Assembly (NCBI GenBank): GCA_933207985.1
Contig: OW240913.1
Location: forward strand, 326,678,444-326,742,443
Reading direction: 5' to 3'
DNA length: 64,000 bases
Origin: Pelobates cultripes
Taxonomy: Eukaryota > Chordata > Amphibia > Anura > Pelobatidae
A program made the translations under genes and the position numbers. The notes beneath the pieces were generated by a model that had not been told where the DNA came from, ran no database searches, and saw nothing but the letters and a program-made list of their open reading frames with translations. Positions 21,271 through 33,666 of this stretch are shown piece after piece (positions within the stretch are counted from its first letter, which is position 1; each line of letters starts with the position of its first letter).

Positions 21271-22092
21271 ACTAAAACAAAATAAATCTCAGATTGTTAT
21301 CTGTCTATGGGTTCATATAATGAAAACAGATGGGTTTTACTATACATGGGTCTGTACTGGACTGTGGTCTTAAATAATTGGTAATAACACAGTGAGTAGA
21401 ATAAGAGTTTTAGTCCCTGTTATTTAACTGTATTAGGGTAAATACCTATATATCACTAGGTATATTCCTGCAGCTCTTATCAACTTTCAGGCGAAGGAGA
21501 GATGTGCAATTCATATGGGTAGGATTTAGAGTGTAGAAAACCTATTCTCATAGAGGTGGATACTACTGTACCTTTGAGGGCACCCCTTACCCCAAATTCT
21601 ACTCTCTCTCTAGGCAAAAAGAGATACCCCAGGCCACCCAGAATTAAATAAATAGGAGGAAAACCATTCCATGATAGGTAGCTATAATGTCAGTTGCCGC
21701 GGCTAGATGCGCGATCATAACACGTTGACACCTCTAGTATGAAGATTTTGCTACCCGAGCCCCTAACGCGTGCATTTCGCCATACAGCTCTTCTATGAGA
21801 ATAGGCTTTCTACACTCTTTCTAAATCCTACCCATATGAATTACACATCTCTCCTTCGCCTGAAAGTTGATAGGAGCTGCAGGAATATACCTAGTGATAT
21901 ATAGATATTTACCCTAATACAGTTAAATAACAGGGACTAAAACTGCAGTTTACTCCTAGTTTACTCACTGTATTATTACCAATTATTTAAGACCACAGCC
22001 CAGTACAGACCCATGTATAGGAAAACCCATCTGTTTTCCTTATATGTTTTTACTACTTTTTGCCATATACATTGTACATATTTTAACTCACT

Positions 22093-23306
22093 TGTAACGG
22101 ACCGTTTTGCATTAAAGGGGTAAAAACCGTTTAGGCGATCGGCCCCCTTTCCAGAGATACAGGCACAGCTACTGACTCTCGGGTCACCAGGTGGACCAGG
22201 TCTTGCTCAATTTCGTGAGTGATGTCCCAGTCATACCTGCTCTCCCTCCACTCAAAGAGATCACTGAACCGCGCTTGTGTAGCGCTCCCAAACTCAGGCT
22301 CTGCAAAAGTCTCCCATAACAAGCCAGGGCCATCAAACTCCTCTCCCTCTGGCTTGTCATGCTCGGCTGTCCAGGGCAGGTATTGTGCCCCATACCACCA
22401 GAGCGCCTGGTAGGCATCTTCTAGCCACATCTCCTGCCAACTAGGTGTTCCAATTCCCTCACCCATTCCTCCAGGGGCTGCTCTCCAGGAAGGGCATCCG
22501 CAGGGCTACTCGCTTCTGCAACCGCTGGTCTTCCTTGGGGAATCTCTCGCCCCGCTGGTACTCCGCAATACCCAGTGCCTGGTACCAGATGCCTTTACGG
22601 ACTGCATCTCTGTCATCCATGGCACCCTCATCATACTCCACTGCTGGTTCCATCCTGGTGCTCTCAGGGTCGCTGTACTAAGACATGCGTTGCCCACAAA
22701 TTGTAAAATCCAAAGAAATGGTGTCTCCTGTAGCTGTCCTTCTGGCTGTAGGAACGATCCCGCCGCTTGCCACCAATTGTAACGGACCGTTTTGCACAAA
22801 AGGGGTAAAAACCGTTTAGGCGATCGGCCCCCTTTCCAGAGATACAGGCACAGCTACTGCAGAACACCAAACTCCCGAACTGGATACAAAATAGCACTTC
22901 CACCGAACAAGAAGGGAGGTCGGCGGCTTCAGCGGTGTTCGCGCAAAACTGTGTCCGATTTTAGTTCCATGAAAATAGGGGCGAACACCGCTGTGCATTC
23001 GTATGTTTAAAATGGCCGCGACCTTGTGTTCGGGATACGAATGGTGGCCACCCAGCATTCATCAATTAAGCTGCGGTTAACCGCAGCTTCAGGGAGGTTA
23101 ATTGCCGGCACACTCCAGCTCCCAGGTGGTCTATTCATTCGTGCGGTTGTTCGGTAGATTGAATCTACCGAACAACTGGCAGAAAAACACAAATACAGCT
23201 TTTCTCCAGGCAAAATAAAGTCTTTTAAAAGGGGGCCATAGTCCAGAGGCAGCAGGCGAGCAACCAGGCTTCTCCAATGCAATGTGGCGAGATTGGTCTC
23301 GTCACA
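22093..23306 (-). mobile_element. Internally deleted LTR retroelement with target duplication TCACT
   Basis: Starts TGTAACGGACC and ends CTCGTCACA, flanked by TCACT at 22088-22092 and 23307-23311. An ~80-bp segment (from TGTAACGGACCG to GCACAGCTACTG) occurs at 22093 and again at 22777. Read on the minus strand, 23306-22777 is a 530-bp 5' LTR, followed by ATTGGTGGCAAGCGGC, which fits a tRNA primer-binding site (TGG start). Then comes a leader fragment, and then only the last ~80 bp of the 3' LTR. Most of the coding region and most of the 3' LTR are therefore gone. Confidence 0.82.
22165..22466 (-). pseudogene. Leader/gag-like fragment of the deleted LTR element
   Basis: An open frame of roughly 100 codons lies between the primer-binding site and the LTR remnant. 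It is acidic and Trp-rich (TPSWQEMWLEDAYQALWWYG and later DLFEWRESRYDWD). It probably belongs to the start of the element's gag region by position, but no family motif was recognised. It reads on into the LTR remnant. Confidence 0.4.
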
Positions 23307-23559
23307 TCACTATATTAAAAGTTGTCTTAATATAAATTGCATGCTCTCCCATAGACAGATTGCAATCTGAGATTTATTTTGTTTTGTCTTTCTTTTTTTT
23401 TAATTACTCAATAAGGGGTTACCGCCCATTCCCTTCTTTAAATCTCTATTATTCTGTCCCTATTTCTATTTATTAACTGGATCAACCATTTCTTTTAGTT
23501 TTTTTGTTTTTGATAAGAAAATTAAAGTTATTAAAAAAAAAATACCTGGCATTCTCTAG

Positions 23560-23689
23560 AATAGCGGTAGGCAACCTCTCGCACTCCAGATGCTGTGGAC
23601 TGCATCTACCATAATGCTTTTATAGCTATAATGCTGACAAAGCACCATAGACGATGTAGTCTGGAGTGCCAAAGGTTGTCTAATCCTGC
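23560..23689. mobile_element. hAT-like MITE
   Basis: Inverted ends (GCGGTAGGCAACCTCTCGCACTCC in part; GGAGTGCCAAAGGTTGTCTA) surround ATGCTGTGGACTGCATCTAC and its inverse. CTCTAG flanks both sides, consistent with a worn 8-bp duplication. Confidence 0.7.
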
Positions 23690-23821
23690 TCTAGTATATC
23701 AAAACTTCACTTACATAAAGATATATTGTAATTTCAGTTTCCTAAGTCCTAGCCTTAACTGGTTGCTACTTTCAACTATATGTTCCATATTTATTCAAAT
23801 TATTGAAATTAAATGTTCTAG

Positions 23822-23948
23822 GTAAAGGGTAGGCAACTTCAACACTTCACATGTTGTGGACTACACTTTCCATCATGCTCCCATACAGCCACAATGCTGG
23901 CAAAGTATCTAGGGAGCTGTAGTCTACAACATCTGGAGTGCCAATTGT
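23822..23948. mobile_element. hAT-like MITE with perfect 8-bp duplication TGTTCTAG
   Basis: A 127-bp element flanked by TGTTCTAG at 23814-23821 and 23949-23956. Its ends and core (CACATGTTGTGGACTACA and its inverse) match the MITE 130 bp to the left. The 8-bp duplication supports assignment to the hAT superfamily. Confidence 0.82.
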
Positions 23949-23956
23949 TGTTCTAG

Positions 23957-25993
23957 GTTTTCAAGTCTGATTATTTTAATGTATATAAATACAAAATAAT
24001 ATTTACAATAGTAATAAAAAAACAAAAAAGCTTTAGTAAATCTGCCCATTTATACGTTGAATCAAAAGTTAAACTTTAAAAAGCCTCAGCAGTATGGAAA
24101 GCCAAATCAATCACCACTAGGGTTCCAGTCAACTAAATAACTGCAATCAATTTTCTCAACACAAAAACTTTATTTCCTTCTTTCTTTTAACCATACCACT
24201 ATTGGAAAACAACAAAAAATGGTTGGTTTAATATTGTTAAATAATGTGAGTTACAAAGTATATATGTGGGTCATCAAGATATCATCTTGACTTTATTTCC
24301 GAAAAAGTCTGTACAGACTTCAGACCAGACTGAAATCCCTACCCGTCAACATGACATCATCTTGGTTATAGTGTCTGGTTCTGGAACGAGTTAATTACAT
24401 GAACAAGGGCAGAAGCAGCCGTGTATGGTATATCGTCAGCACTATAATACTATATCAATCAATATCTTGTACACCTATAACTCTTTTTCGAGTTGAATAT
24501 TTTGAATACGGAAGATGGTGAAAGGGTTTATCTTTGCTTCACTATAGAGCTGTTGTCGCTTTTGTTTGTTTTTATCTCACTGCTTATAGTGTCAAAGTTG
24601 CCACTTTCTCAAAAAAGATTAGCAAAACTAGCCCACATCATTTATTTCCAAAAGGTATTTTCATAAAAATTGGAGTTCTGGTCTATTTTTATTATGAACA
24701 ATTTTGCTTTCTGATTTTAAACATCATATACTTTATTTCAATCATATTTGTATTGGCTCTGTCACTGTTGTGCCAGGTATAGATTGAAATCTATTATATA
24801 TTATATAGGTGTGTGTGTGTGTGTGTGTCTGTATGATATCTTTTTATCTCTATTGTTTTATTGCTAATCTTTTTGTTTAACATCTGTGAGATTTATGACA
24901 TCTCAAATTTATTGTATTATTTTTCATACTGACCAATATCCTACATCAATATATTTATGATTTTTGTATTTGTTATTTTGACCCAATGTGCATAATCCCA
25001 GTATATCCCTAAATTAAAGGTCTTCAAAAAAAGTATTTGGAAATAAGCTGCATATCAAGTTAAACTTTTAAATTCTTTAAACTAATCTCTAAAACTGGAC
25101 AATTCATTGATAAATAACCAAGGACAGAGCAGCACAAAGTGATCATGTGCCAGAAAAATATCACTGGTACAAACTCCATTGAGTTTTTCTCTTTGTGACA
25201 CATAAAGTTTATTTTTTTAATTTAAAACTTAAATGAATCCTTCTGAATTAACAGCTGTTCTTTGTTGAAATTGCTTTGCAACCAAGTCAATTCAATTCTC
25301 TTTAACAGAAATAATTTCTTCTCTTTTTAATTGTGCTGTTTGTTGCTGTATATCTGATGGATTCTTGTTAATGTATGCTCTCAATCATTCCAGCTTAGCT
25401 TCTCTTTGTTTGGTAAAATTCTATGGGACTTGTACTTATTGTTGAAATAGCCAGACACCTTAATGGGTTTTTCTATCATAAGTAATTTTCATGGCATTTA
25501 TGTTGAATTTTTAAAGATCCTTATACATTTCCTTTGAATATTTTTCTACGGTAAAGAAACAAATGTGAGTTTTTTGTCTCTTGAAAATTACAATGTTTTG
25601 TTGATAATGCAATCTTTCAGCATGTTTTGTTCTGGAGATGAAATGCTTGTAGCATATAAACTACTCACATTTTATACAATTGAAATGTAGCCATTTCTAA
25701 AAACATATATTACAATTCACTATATTAATTTTAATTTATGTTTTAGCTAAAATATACAAACAACTTTAAAGGGACAAAATCACTACGTTGCAATGTAGTG
25801 GTTTTGGTGCATGGATACTGTCAGTTTTATCAAACATTGTAAAACATTACTATTTCTAAGAATTATAGTAATTAATAGTATAGTAAGAATTATAATTACC
25901 AGAAAGCTGTACCTAACAATGTGGTCACTTACTGTATTGCTGTTCAACTGTAGCACTTTTGATAGAGACATCTGTTGGGCTTGATTAGATATA
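23957..25993. other. Unassigned AT-rich DNA
   Basis: No gene was recognised. A (GT)n tract lies at about 24811-24828. At 25768 a MITE-like left end (TTTAAAGGGACAAAATCACTAC) appears without a matching right end. Confidence 0.45.
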
Positions 25994-27243
25994 TGTACAA
26001 TATACACTTGAGTATAAGTTGACCCAAATATAAGCCGAGGTCCCTAATTTTACCACAAAAAACTGGGAAAACATATTGACTCGAGTATAAGCCTAGGGTG
26101 GAAAATGCAGCAGCTACTGGTAAATTTCTAAATAAAATTAGATCCCAATAAAATTACATTAATTGAATATTTATTTACAGTTTGTGTATATAATGAATGC
26201 AGTGTGTGGTTGTGTGTGTGTTTGTGTAGTGTGTGTATGTAATGAATGCAGAGTGTGTGTGTTAGTGTGAATGCAGTGTGTGTATATAATGAATGCAGAG
26301 TGTGTGTGTTTGTGTGAATGCAGTGTGTATATATAATGAATGTAGAGTGTGTGTGTGTTTGTGTGAATGCAGTGTGTGTATATAATGAATGCAGAATGTG
26401 TGTGTTTGTGTAAATGCAGTGTGTGTGTATATAATGAATGCAGTGTGTGTTTGTATGAACGCGTTATATACACACACACTCATACAAACACACACTCTGC
26501 ATTATATACACACACACTGAATAAATATGGAACATATAGTTGAAAGTATATAATGCAGAGTGTGTATGTTTGTGTGAATACAGAGTGTGTGTGTGTTTGT
26601 GTAGTGTGTGTGAACTGGGTGGGGCGAGGGCATTTTTATAATTTTTAATTTATTTTTTATTTTAATGTTATTTTTCAAAAATAAGTTTAATATTATTTTA
26701 ATTTTTTTATTATTTAATATTTTTTTTAGTCCCCCCTCCCTGCTTGTTACCTGACTAGGGAGGGGGGCTGTAACATTCCCTGGTGGTCCAGTGGATGGGC
26801 TGTGCAGGGGGGCCCGGAGCAAGCTGTTACTTAGGTTTGTAGCATTGCAGTCAGCTCCCTGTCAGCTTCGTGCAGCTCCCCAGTTCAGCTCACAGTGTAA
26901 GTCTTGCGGTCTGCGTGCCGCGCGGAGCATTTCCACAGTAACCCACAGTAACCCATGGCAACGCTCTGACCGCCGCGGGTCCCGTGAGACTTACACTGTG
27001 AGCTGACTGGGGGAGCTGCACGGAGCTGACAGGGAGCTGACCGGAGCTGCTACAAAGGTAAGTAACAGCTTGCTCTGGCCCCCAACAGGACCGCCGGACT
27101 TGTAATGAGCCCAGCAGTCCTGGTCTGTATTATGGCAATGCAAGTTGCCATAATACAGACACAGACTCGAGTATAAGCCGAGGGGGGATTTTTCAGCACA
27201 AAAAATGTGCCGAAAAACTCGGCTTATACTCGAGTATATACAG
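25994..27243. mobile_element. Inverted-repeat element with CTCGAGTATAAGCCGAG termini
   Basis: The left end (ACACTTGAGTATAAG, then ATATAAGCCGAGG) mirrors the right end (CTCGGCTTATACTCGAGTAT, near 27213-27240). Inside are repeated TG-rich tracts (26190-26610) and a long imperfect GC-rich palindrome at 26812-27085 (AGCTCACAGTGTAAGTCTTG and AGACTTACACTGTGAGCT, with outer arms AGCAAGCTGTTACTT and AAGTAACAGCTTGCT). No transposase was found. The family was not identified. Confidence 0.65.
26190..26610. repeat. TG-rich microsatellite/minisatellite
   Basis: Irregular units built from ATAATGAATGCAGAGTGTGTG and GTGTGAATGCAGTGTGTGTA repeat about six times. Reading frames through it (Thr/His/Ser/Ile-rich) are artefacts. 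Confidence 0.85.
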
Positions 27244-27244
27244 T

Positions 27245-28261
27245 ATCTCATTTCAATATATATTTTTTCTAAGATCTATGGTAACATCTTGTGAAAATCA
27301 ATATAAATTTATATAATGAAAGTTGCTTCTAAATGGCTCATTTCCATCTGACTTCTGATAGGTTTAATGATCTGATCTGCAATAGCAAGCGAACTGCAAT
27401 TATACTCACTCTAGCAGTAATTTCAAAGTTGTTTCTAAACAAACCCCAAGGTAGCACTTGTTTTGCAACTCGCAATGATGTTTTCATCCTATGGTGCATT
27501 ACAGATTAAACTGACATTCATTTAATGTACATAATAGGAGGCACGTTCTGTTTCCCTCTTTAATTTGGTCTGTTTAAGTTTTCTTTTCCCATCTGATCTT
27601 GGTAATAATTTCCAAACTTCAAAGTTCGGAGTATTTAAAAGCATGGATTATAGAGAGCCATAATTATAAATGGAAATGTTCTCTCAAAACTTTAAAAAAA
27701 TGTTTTAAAAAAATATAAAGTTGAAACAAAATGGTATTTATTCTTTGGTTGATGAAACATCCCATGCACTGTGTTACATATGGCATGTAAATAATGTTTC
27801 TTGCTTGCTATCCATCCTTGAAGTTGGCTAAAATCAATATCTTCACCTTAGATTCACTCTTTGGTCTCTGATTTCCAAAAGAAGATTCAGTGGAATCATA
27901 TGCATTTTCGAAGGAATAATTTGTTTCCCATTATTAATTGTGCTGTTAGACTATTATTATTACTGCTACTTTTATAACCCCAACACATTATGCATCAGTT
28001 ATGCAGTGGGATATATTTAACAGTAAGTAATTGGAAAAATATGTTGGCAATTACAGGAGGTAATTAGAACCTTGCTAAATAGATAGGAGGTAGTGGAGTA
28101 AAGGGATAGAGGAAAAGCAATGGGCTAGAGAGAAAGATGTTGATAAATATGATCATACATATTGTTAAGTCGGCTAGCTCCTTTTCCTCCCTCTGGGTTT
28201 TCAGATTATCTAGTTTTCACAATAAAAAATAATTGTAATCCCTGTTTGGTCAATTATGAAA
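27245..28261. other. Unassigned AT-rich DNA
   Basis: No gene or complete element was recognised. Confidence 0.5.
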
Positions 28262-29665
28262 TAGAAACATAGAAACATAGAAACATAGAATGTGACGGCA
28301 GATAAGAACCATTCGGCCCATCTAGTCTGCCCAATTTTCTAAACACTTTCATTAGTCCCTTGCCTTATCTTATAGTTAGGATAGCCTTATGCCTATCCCA
28401 CGCATGCTTAAACTCCTTTACTGTGTTAACCTCTACCACTTCAGCTGGAAGGCTATTCCATGCATCCACTACCCTCTCAGTAAAGTAATACTTCCTGATA
28501 TTATTTTTAAACCTTTGTCCCTCTAATTTAAGACTATGTCCTCTTGTTGTGGTAGTTTTTCTTCTTTTAAATATAGTCTCCTCCTTTACTGTGTTGATTC
28601 CCTTTATATATTTAAATGTTTCTATCATATCCCCCCTGTCTCGTCTTTCCTCCAAGCTATACATGTTAAGATCCTTTAACCTTTCCTGGTAAGTTTTATC
28701 CCGCAATCCATGAACCAGTTTAGTAGCCCTACTCTGAACCCTCTCTAAGGTATCAATATCCTTCTGAAGATACGGTCTCCAGTACTGTGTACAATACTCA
28801 AAGTGAGGTCTCACCAGTGTTCTGTACAATGGCATGAGCACTTCCCTCTTTCTACTGCTAATACCTCTCCCTATACAACCAAGCATTCTGCTAGCATTTC
28901 CTGCTGCTCTATTACATTGTCTGCCTACCTTTAAGTCATCAGAAATAATCACCCCTAAATCCCTTTCCTCAATTGTTGAGGTTAGGACTCTATCAAATAT
29001 TCTGTACTCTGCCCTTGGGTTTTTACGTCCAAGATGCATTATCTTGCACTTATCCACATTAAATGTCAGTTGCCACAATTCTGACCATTTTTCTAGTTTA
29101 CCTAAATCATTTGCCATTTGGCTTATCCCTCCTGGAACATCAACCCTGTTACATATCTTAGTATCATCAGCAAAAAGACATACCTTACCATCAAGACCTT
29201 CTGCAATATCACTAATAAAAATATTAAAGAGAATGGGTCCAAGTACAGATCCCTGAGGTACCCCACTGGTGACAAGTCCAAGCTTCGAATACATTCCATT
29301 AACCACAACCCTCTGTTGCCTGTCACTCAGCCATTGCCTTACCCATTCAACAATATTGGAATCCAAACTTAAAGATTGCAATTTATTGATAAGCCTTCTA
29401 TGTGTAACAGTGTCAAAAGCCTTACTGAAATCTAGGTAAGCAATGTGTACTGCACCACCCTGATCTATAATTTTAGTTATCCAATCAAAAAAAAAAATAA
29501 GATTAGTTTGGCATGATCTCCTTGAAGTAAATCCATGTGTTTTTAGATGTTCAACAATCCTATCCTTTAACATGGTTTCCATCACTTTCCCCACTACTGA
29601 AGTAAGGCTTACTGGCCTATAGTTGCCTGACTCCTCCCTATGCTCATGAACATGTGAATATATAG
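28262..29665 (-). pseudogene. CR1/Rex1-type LINE, 5'-truncated reverse transcriptase copy
   Basis: LINE ORF2 makes an endonuclease and reverse transcriptase that copies its RNA into the genome. This copy keeps an open frame of about 430 codons ending at 28365. In order: NYRPVSLTSVVGKVME, AYLDFSKAFDTV, VTSGVPQGSVLGPILFN, the catalytic LFADDTKI, the thumb (QCNRAAGNASRMLG) and LVRPHFEY. The endonuclease and ORF1 are gone. A run of A/T (IFFFDW) marks a small insertion, and about 10 codons before it are lost. The 3' end has three 8-bp GAAACATA-type tail repeats (plus strand), as in CR1-like LINEs. Confidence 0.92.
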
Positions 29666-29777
29666 ATATGCCCAAAATCCATTATAATGAAGTATAAAAA
29701 TATAGTGCTTTATACATTTGGCAGTGATAAAGATCATTTAGTTAATATAGTAATACTACTAATTAGCAATTAAGTTT

Positions 29778-30250
29778 TGTCATGATACCTTACCTTTCTC
29801 CCGCGGACCCACGAGGTGAAACTCTGGGTGCCGACTACTCCGGGCTACGGCACATCGGATGCTGGCAGCTCCACACATGCCTCCTATTATGACAAAGAGC
29901 AGCCATGCCGTGATAATTCAAAATATTCCACGCTCCGACGCTTTGGGGGCGTGGATTTAATGCAAAAGATGCTCCAATATAAAAGAGCACCCTTTACTTG
30001 TTCAGTGCCCTATCTAGTGCTATCCTGTTATCTGTCTGTGTATCTTGGTATTTTGACTTGCCTTATGTTTATTGACTATACTTTGTTCTGGTTCCCTGCC
30101 TCGGCTATTCCTTATCGTTATCCTGATCTCTGGTTTTTCATGACTTTGACTCTTCCTATTCTATCTACGTTAAACCCAGCCATTTTAAGGTCCGGTAACA
30201 TGTTTTCTATTTGGGTTATACTCTGCGTGTTTGGGTCACTTGTCATGACA
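29778..30250 (+). mobile_element. Solo LTR, 473 bp, with target duplication AGTTT
   Basis: Starts TGTCATGATACC and ends CTTGTCATGACA. AGTTT is directly repeated at 29773-29777 and 30251-30255. A TATA-like ATATAAAAGAGCACC near 29977 gives the orientation. It has a GC-rich first half and no coding domain. The 5-bp duplication and TGT...ACA ends support an LTR. Confidence 0.85.
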
Positions 30251-30255
30251 AGTTT

Positions 30256-31376
30256 ATCCATATAATATCTTTTAAATCACGCATTCTGTGTATTGTCATG
30301 TTTTGTTCTCTTAATAATTTTATGAATCCTGCAACTGGTAAAGACTTGTTTTAGATTAAAATATTTCAATAGTCATGATCACCCCATGTCTTGCTCTATC
30401 TAGTATCTAGTTTCTATTTGATGATGTGGATATACTGTATACGCATGTGTCTTACTTGCTTGTAGGCAACTTCCATATGATCGTCTTTCAGATCCCTTTT
30501 GCATCTGGGTGAACTGTACATTGAAACTTGGGCTAATCTAGCAGTACAAACATATGGACAGGGTGCGCTGGATTTACCCAGGCAATTTTGTTTTTGAAGA
30601 AAATATCATAACAATCATGATGATATTATACCTTATCACTAGAACAAAAATGTACAGTTTATATAATAATTTGCTCTGGATGCACACCCTAACGCAATGT
30701 ACTGTGCACATCTATGTCTGGCAGTATGCATCAGCAGACACACATGGTGCTAGTATTGGGGGGACATACTGTCGGCAAACACACAGTGCTTGGATTTGGA
30801 GATATGTTTTTAACAGAAATGCAGTGCTAATATTGGAGACAAATCTATCTATTTTATTCTGAATCTCTTAAGGCATAAGTCTACATGCGTTTTCTTATAA
30901 CATACATGTCTAAAAAAAAATTTTTTTTTCTCATCCTGGTACTGAGTATTGGATTTCTTGTATGGGTATAACACATTTGATATCACATGTAGTGAATATA
31001 TTATTTCACGTGGACCAACACATAATTAGATCAACCTATTGTTGCTCGCATGTTTACTGCACAGAAACGTAATTTAGTTTGTTCAGATTTAAACAAGAGC
31101 TTCCACAAAATATACATATATGGCATTGCAATATTAATTAGCTAATTACAATAGGCTTGTGTCAAAAAGAACTGAAATTAAAACCATCAATGAAAAGAGA
31201 AAAAAAAACCTCAATTACCATATATGAATTAAATTCACAAGCCTTACATAACAAACCCAATTATCTACTTTATGACTACTTTTTCAGTAACAATCAGACA
31301 TTTGAACTATTTTCAACAGATTAAACGGGTACAAAGTGCATCTCTAGAAACAGAACATGCACATTCCAGGTACACA
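30256..31376. other. Unassigned AT-rich DNA
   Basis: No gene was recognised. Short near-repeats containing ACACA(T/C)GGTGCTAG and ACACAGTGCT lie at about 30735-30830. Confidence 0.45.
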
Positions 31377-32303
31377 CAGACTGTCACGGCTTACCTTAGT
31401 TGGGAGTCCGGTAGGCAGAGATTTGTGCTCACCCTTGCAGATATACACAGCCCAAGGTGGTAAGGTTAGAAAAAACCACCAGGACTGTGAATCTGTGCAC
31501 GGGGGTTGTGCATGAAAAGTGTTTCCAATTTGTGGTACAGGCAAGGGCAAATTAGAAGAGTTGTAGACACGGTTCCAAAAGTAAGGGCAGGCATGCGAAC
31601 AGACAATAATGGATAATCCAAGAAGAAAGGGTCACAAGCCAAGTCAGTCTTAGGAAACAGAATACAACGAACTGACACTGCCCTCAGGGAGAGGCAGTGT
31701 TTTATACCTTGAGTAATTATCAATCTGCCTCAGGTGGACTTTGATGCACAGGTAGGAGCCAGTGGTAAAGTCCAGCCCCCTAGTGCTGCAGACAATGCTA
31801 GAATAAACAAGTTCTGAAGTGACAGGTAAGATTAATCTATAAGAAAAGGTTACTGATTGCACAAAGTTTGAATTCCTGTTGGTAATTGGTAAGGCATTTG
31901 ATTTGATTAAGCTAGTTACTTGCTATTGATTGCTGGTTAATTAGCTGTTGTTTGCAAATAAGCAGAGGCCTACCCAGGTGTTAAACATTCCTAGTGGGTG
32001 GTGCTTTTAGGATTTATATAAGGCTTGTGGTCATTAGCTTGGCTAATTTAGCTTTGTTGCTGCTTCAAAGTGCTACTTCAAAGTGTGTGCTTAGAGATAA
32101 AATGGAGATAATCAGAGGTATACAGGAGGACAAAAACTAAAGTTAAAATTTGTTTGGTTTATATTACTCACCTCATTAAAATGGCTAATTTCGTTCAGTG
32201 TAATAGTTGTTATGCATTTGTTTCACGTTCCATTTTTTGGAAATTTTGATGCTGTCTTATCTGTAGGCAGTTCTCTATATTGCTATATTGTGACAGTCTG
32301 AGA
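31377..32303 (-). mobile_element. Possible LTR or inverted-repeat element
   Basis: CAGACTGTCAC at 31377 is mirrored by GTGACAGTCTG ending at 32303. Inside, the minus strand has a TATA-like GGTATAAAACACTGCC near 31710. This could be an LTR beginning TGTCACGG, but no direct target duplication was found, so the borders and class are uncertain. Confidence 0.35.
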
Positions 32304-32749
32304 TTTGTACATTTTATCACGACAGGAGGCTTCATGTTTTGCTCAAGTATCACTTTACTTAAGCTCCACTGCAGCACAGTTTAACATAGTAACAGTGAGA
32401 ACCATTCAAAAACAAGTAACACAAGATAAGACTCTGCTCTCCAGGCCACTCCTCCTCTTTCTTTGCTGCTCCACACCAGTACAGATCAGAGCGCCACTGT
32501 CTCCTACTTTTGTGGGTCACTGTGATGTATTACTTATTTTTTCACAGTATTAGTATCACGTTTATATCTCATAGTGTCACTTTCTGCACTGTTTACTTAA
32601 TCTCTTTATTTTATTTCTATTATTTTATTTCCGTATATTGTATTTGGCTTTGTGTTTTTTCCTTCATTTGTACTTAATTAGACTTATACTATTCCTGTAT
32701 TTCCCTTGCTTATATTACTTCCTTGTAGGTACTGTTGTGTATTTGTATT

Positions 32750-33666
32750 TGTTTTTAGTTTTCTCCCAGCAGACTTTGTGCTACTCCGAGTTTCCCGGGC
32801 GTTTTGGGCCTGCGGGGAACGCCTCCGTTGAGCCCTGCTCATTTTTTCGTGGCCATCTTGGATCCCGCACCATTGCTCGAGATCCGGACGGCCATTTTTT
32901 GGATCTTGAGCGAGATTACCACTGCCATTTTATTACATTGCCGCAAGCAGGTTAAAACCCACGCGGCTTCTCTGTTTAGTCTCTGGCTCATGGCTGGGCA
33001 CCGCAAGTCGGATTGGGATTTTGCAAGCGTTTTCATTTTTGCGCTTAATTTGCATTTATATAAAGTCCACTCACACTACTTTCTCTCCTGATTGCTCCTC
33101 ACACGGCAGTCCATTATGCAATAACATAGATACTCCAACACCCTCAGGACTTCAGTTTTTCTCTAACTTGTGCTGGTGACATATAGTTATTGGTGTCTAT
33201 CTCCATTTATGCATGTTTTTTATTTCTCCTATAATACCACATATATTTATCTGTACATTATGGTTGTTAGATGGTGAGACCTCCATTCCTAACAGCTGAC
33301 AATAAGCTCAACCCTATTGGAGGCATTGTTCTACTACATTACATTATATATACTGTTGCAGACAGTATTACTCCATTATTGGGGGTGAGGCCCCTGGATA
33401 TTAATACTCAGATTATCAGTTTACACTCCCTCTGGTGATATGATACTGCCGCTTCTGTCACAGCTACCTGATTGACCCACTTTGTCTGTGCCACCTACCT
33501 CCCAACAGGGTATATAAACCCAGAGGGTTATTAATGGGTGAGCCCTTGTTACATACGTATATGTATTTATATTGTATCATCATTATTATTATTATTATTT
33601 GAGACATCCACTGCCTTGCTCTAATATTAGCCTGCTCTGCCTTTTAGATACGGCTGAGCTATCATC
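32750..33666 (+). mobile_element. Probable 5' region of the DIRS-like element
   Basis: GC-rich, CpG-containing sequence at 32780-33020, then AT-rich leader with an (ATT)n tract near 33585, runs directly into the gag-like start codon at 33667. By position this should hold the DIRS left terminal repeat, but no matching right terminus was found in the window. Confidence 0.4.

Larger units (their letters stand above)
21274..23387. mobile_element. Foldback-type element with long inverted arms
   Basis: The left arm (about 21274-21560) and right arm (about 21795-22092, resuming at 23312-23387) are inverted copies. Paired landmarks are AAATAAATCTCAGATTG and CAATCTGAGATTTATTTTG; AACTTTCAGGCGAAGGAGAG and CTCTCCTTCGCCTGAAAGTT; ATGGGTAGGATTTAG and CTAAATCCTACCCAT. 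The roughly 230-bp centre has no reading frame but contains CCCCTAACGCGTGCATTTCGCC. The right arm is interrupted by the LTR element at 22093-23306. No transposase was found. Confidence 0.85.

Noticed and set aside
26171..26495. His/Thr/Ile-rich reading frames
   Set aside because: Produced by the TG-rich repeat; no independent evidence of coding.
28834..29256. Plus-strand reading frame of 140 codons (also its near-twins at 44723-45139 and 54789-55211)
   Set aside because: It is the antisense of the LINE reverse transcriptase. It recurs only because the LINE copies recur.
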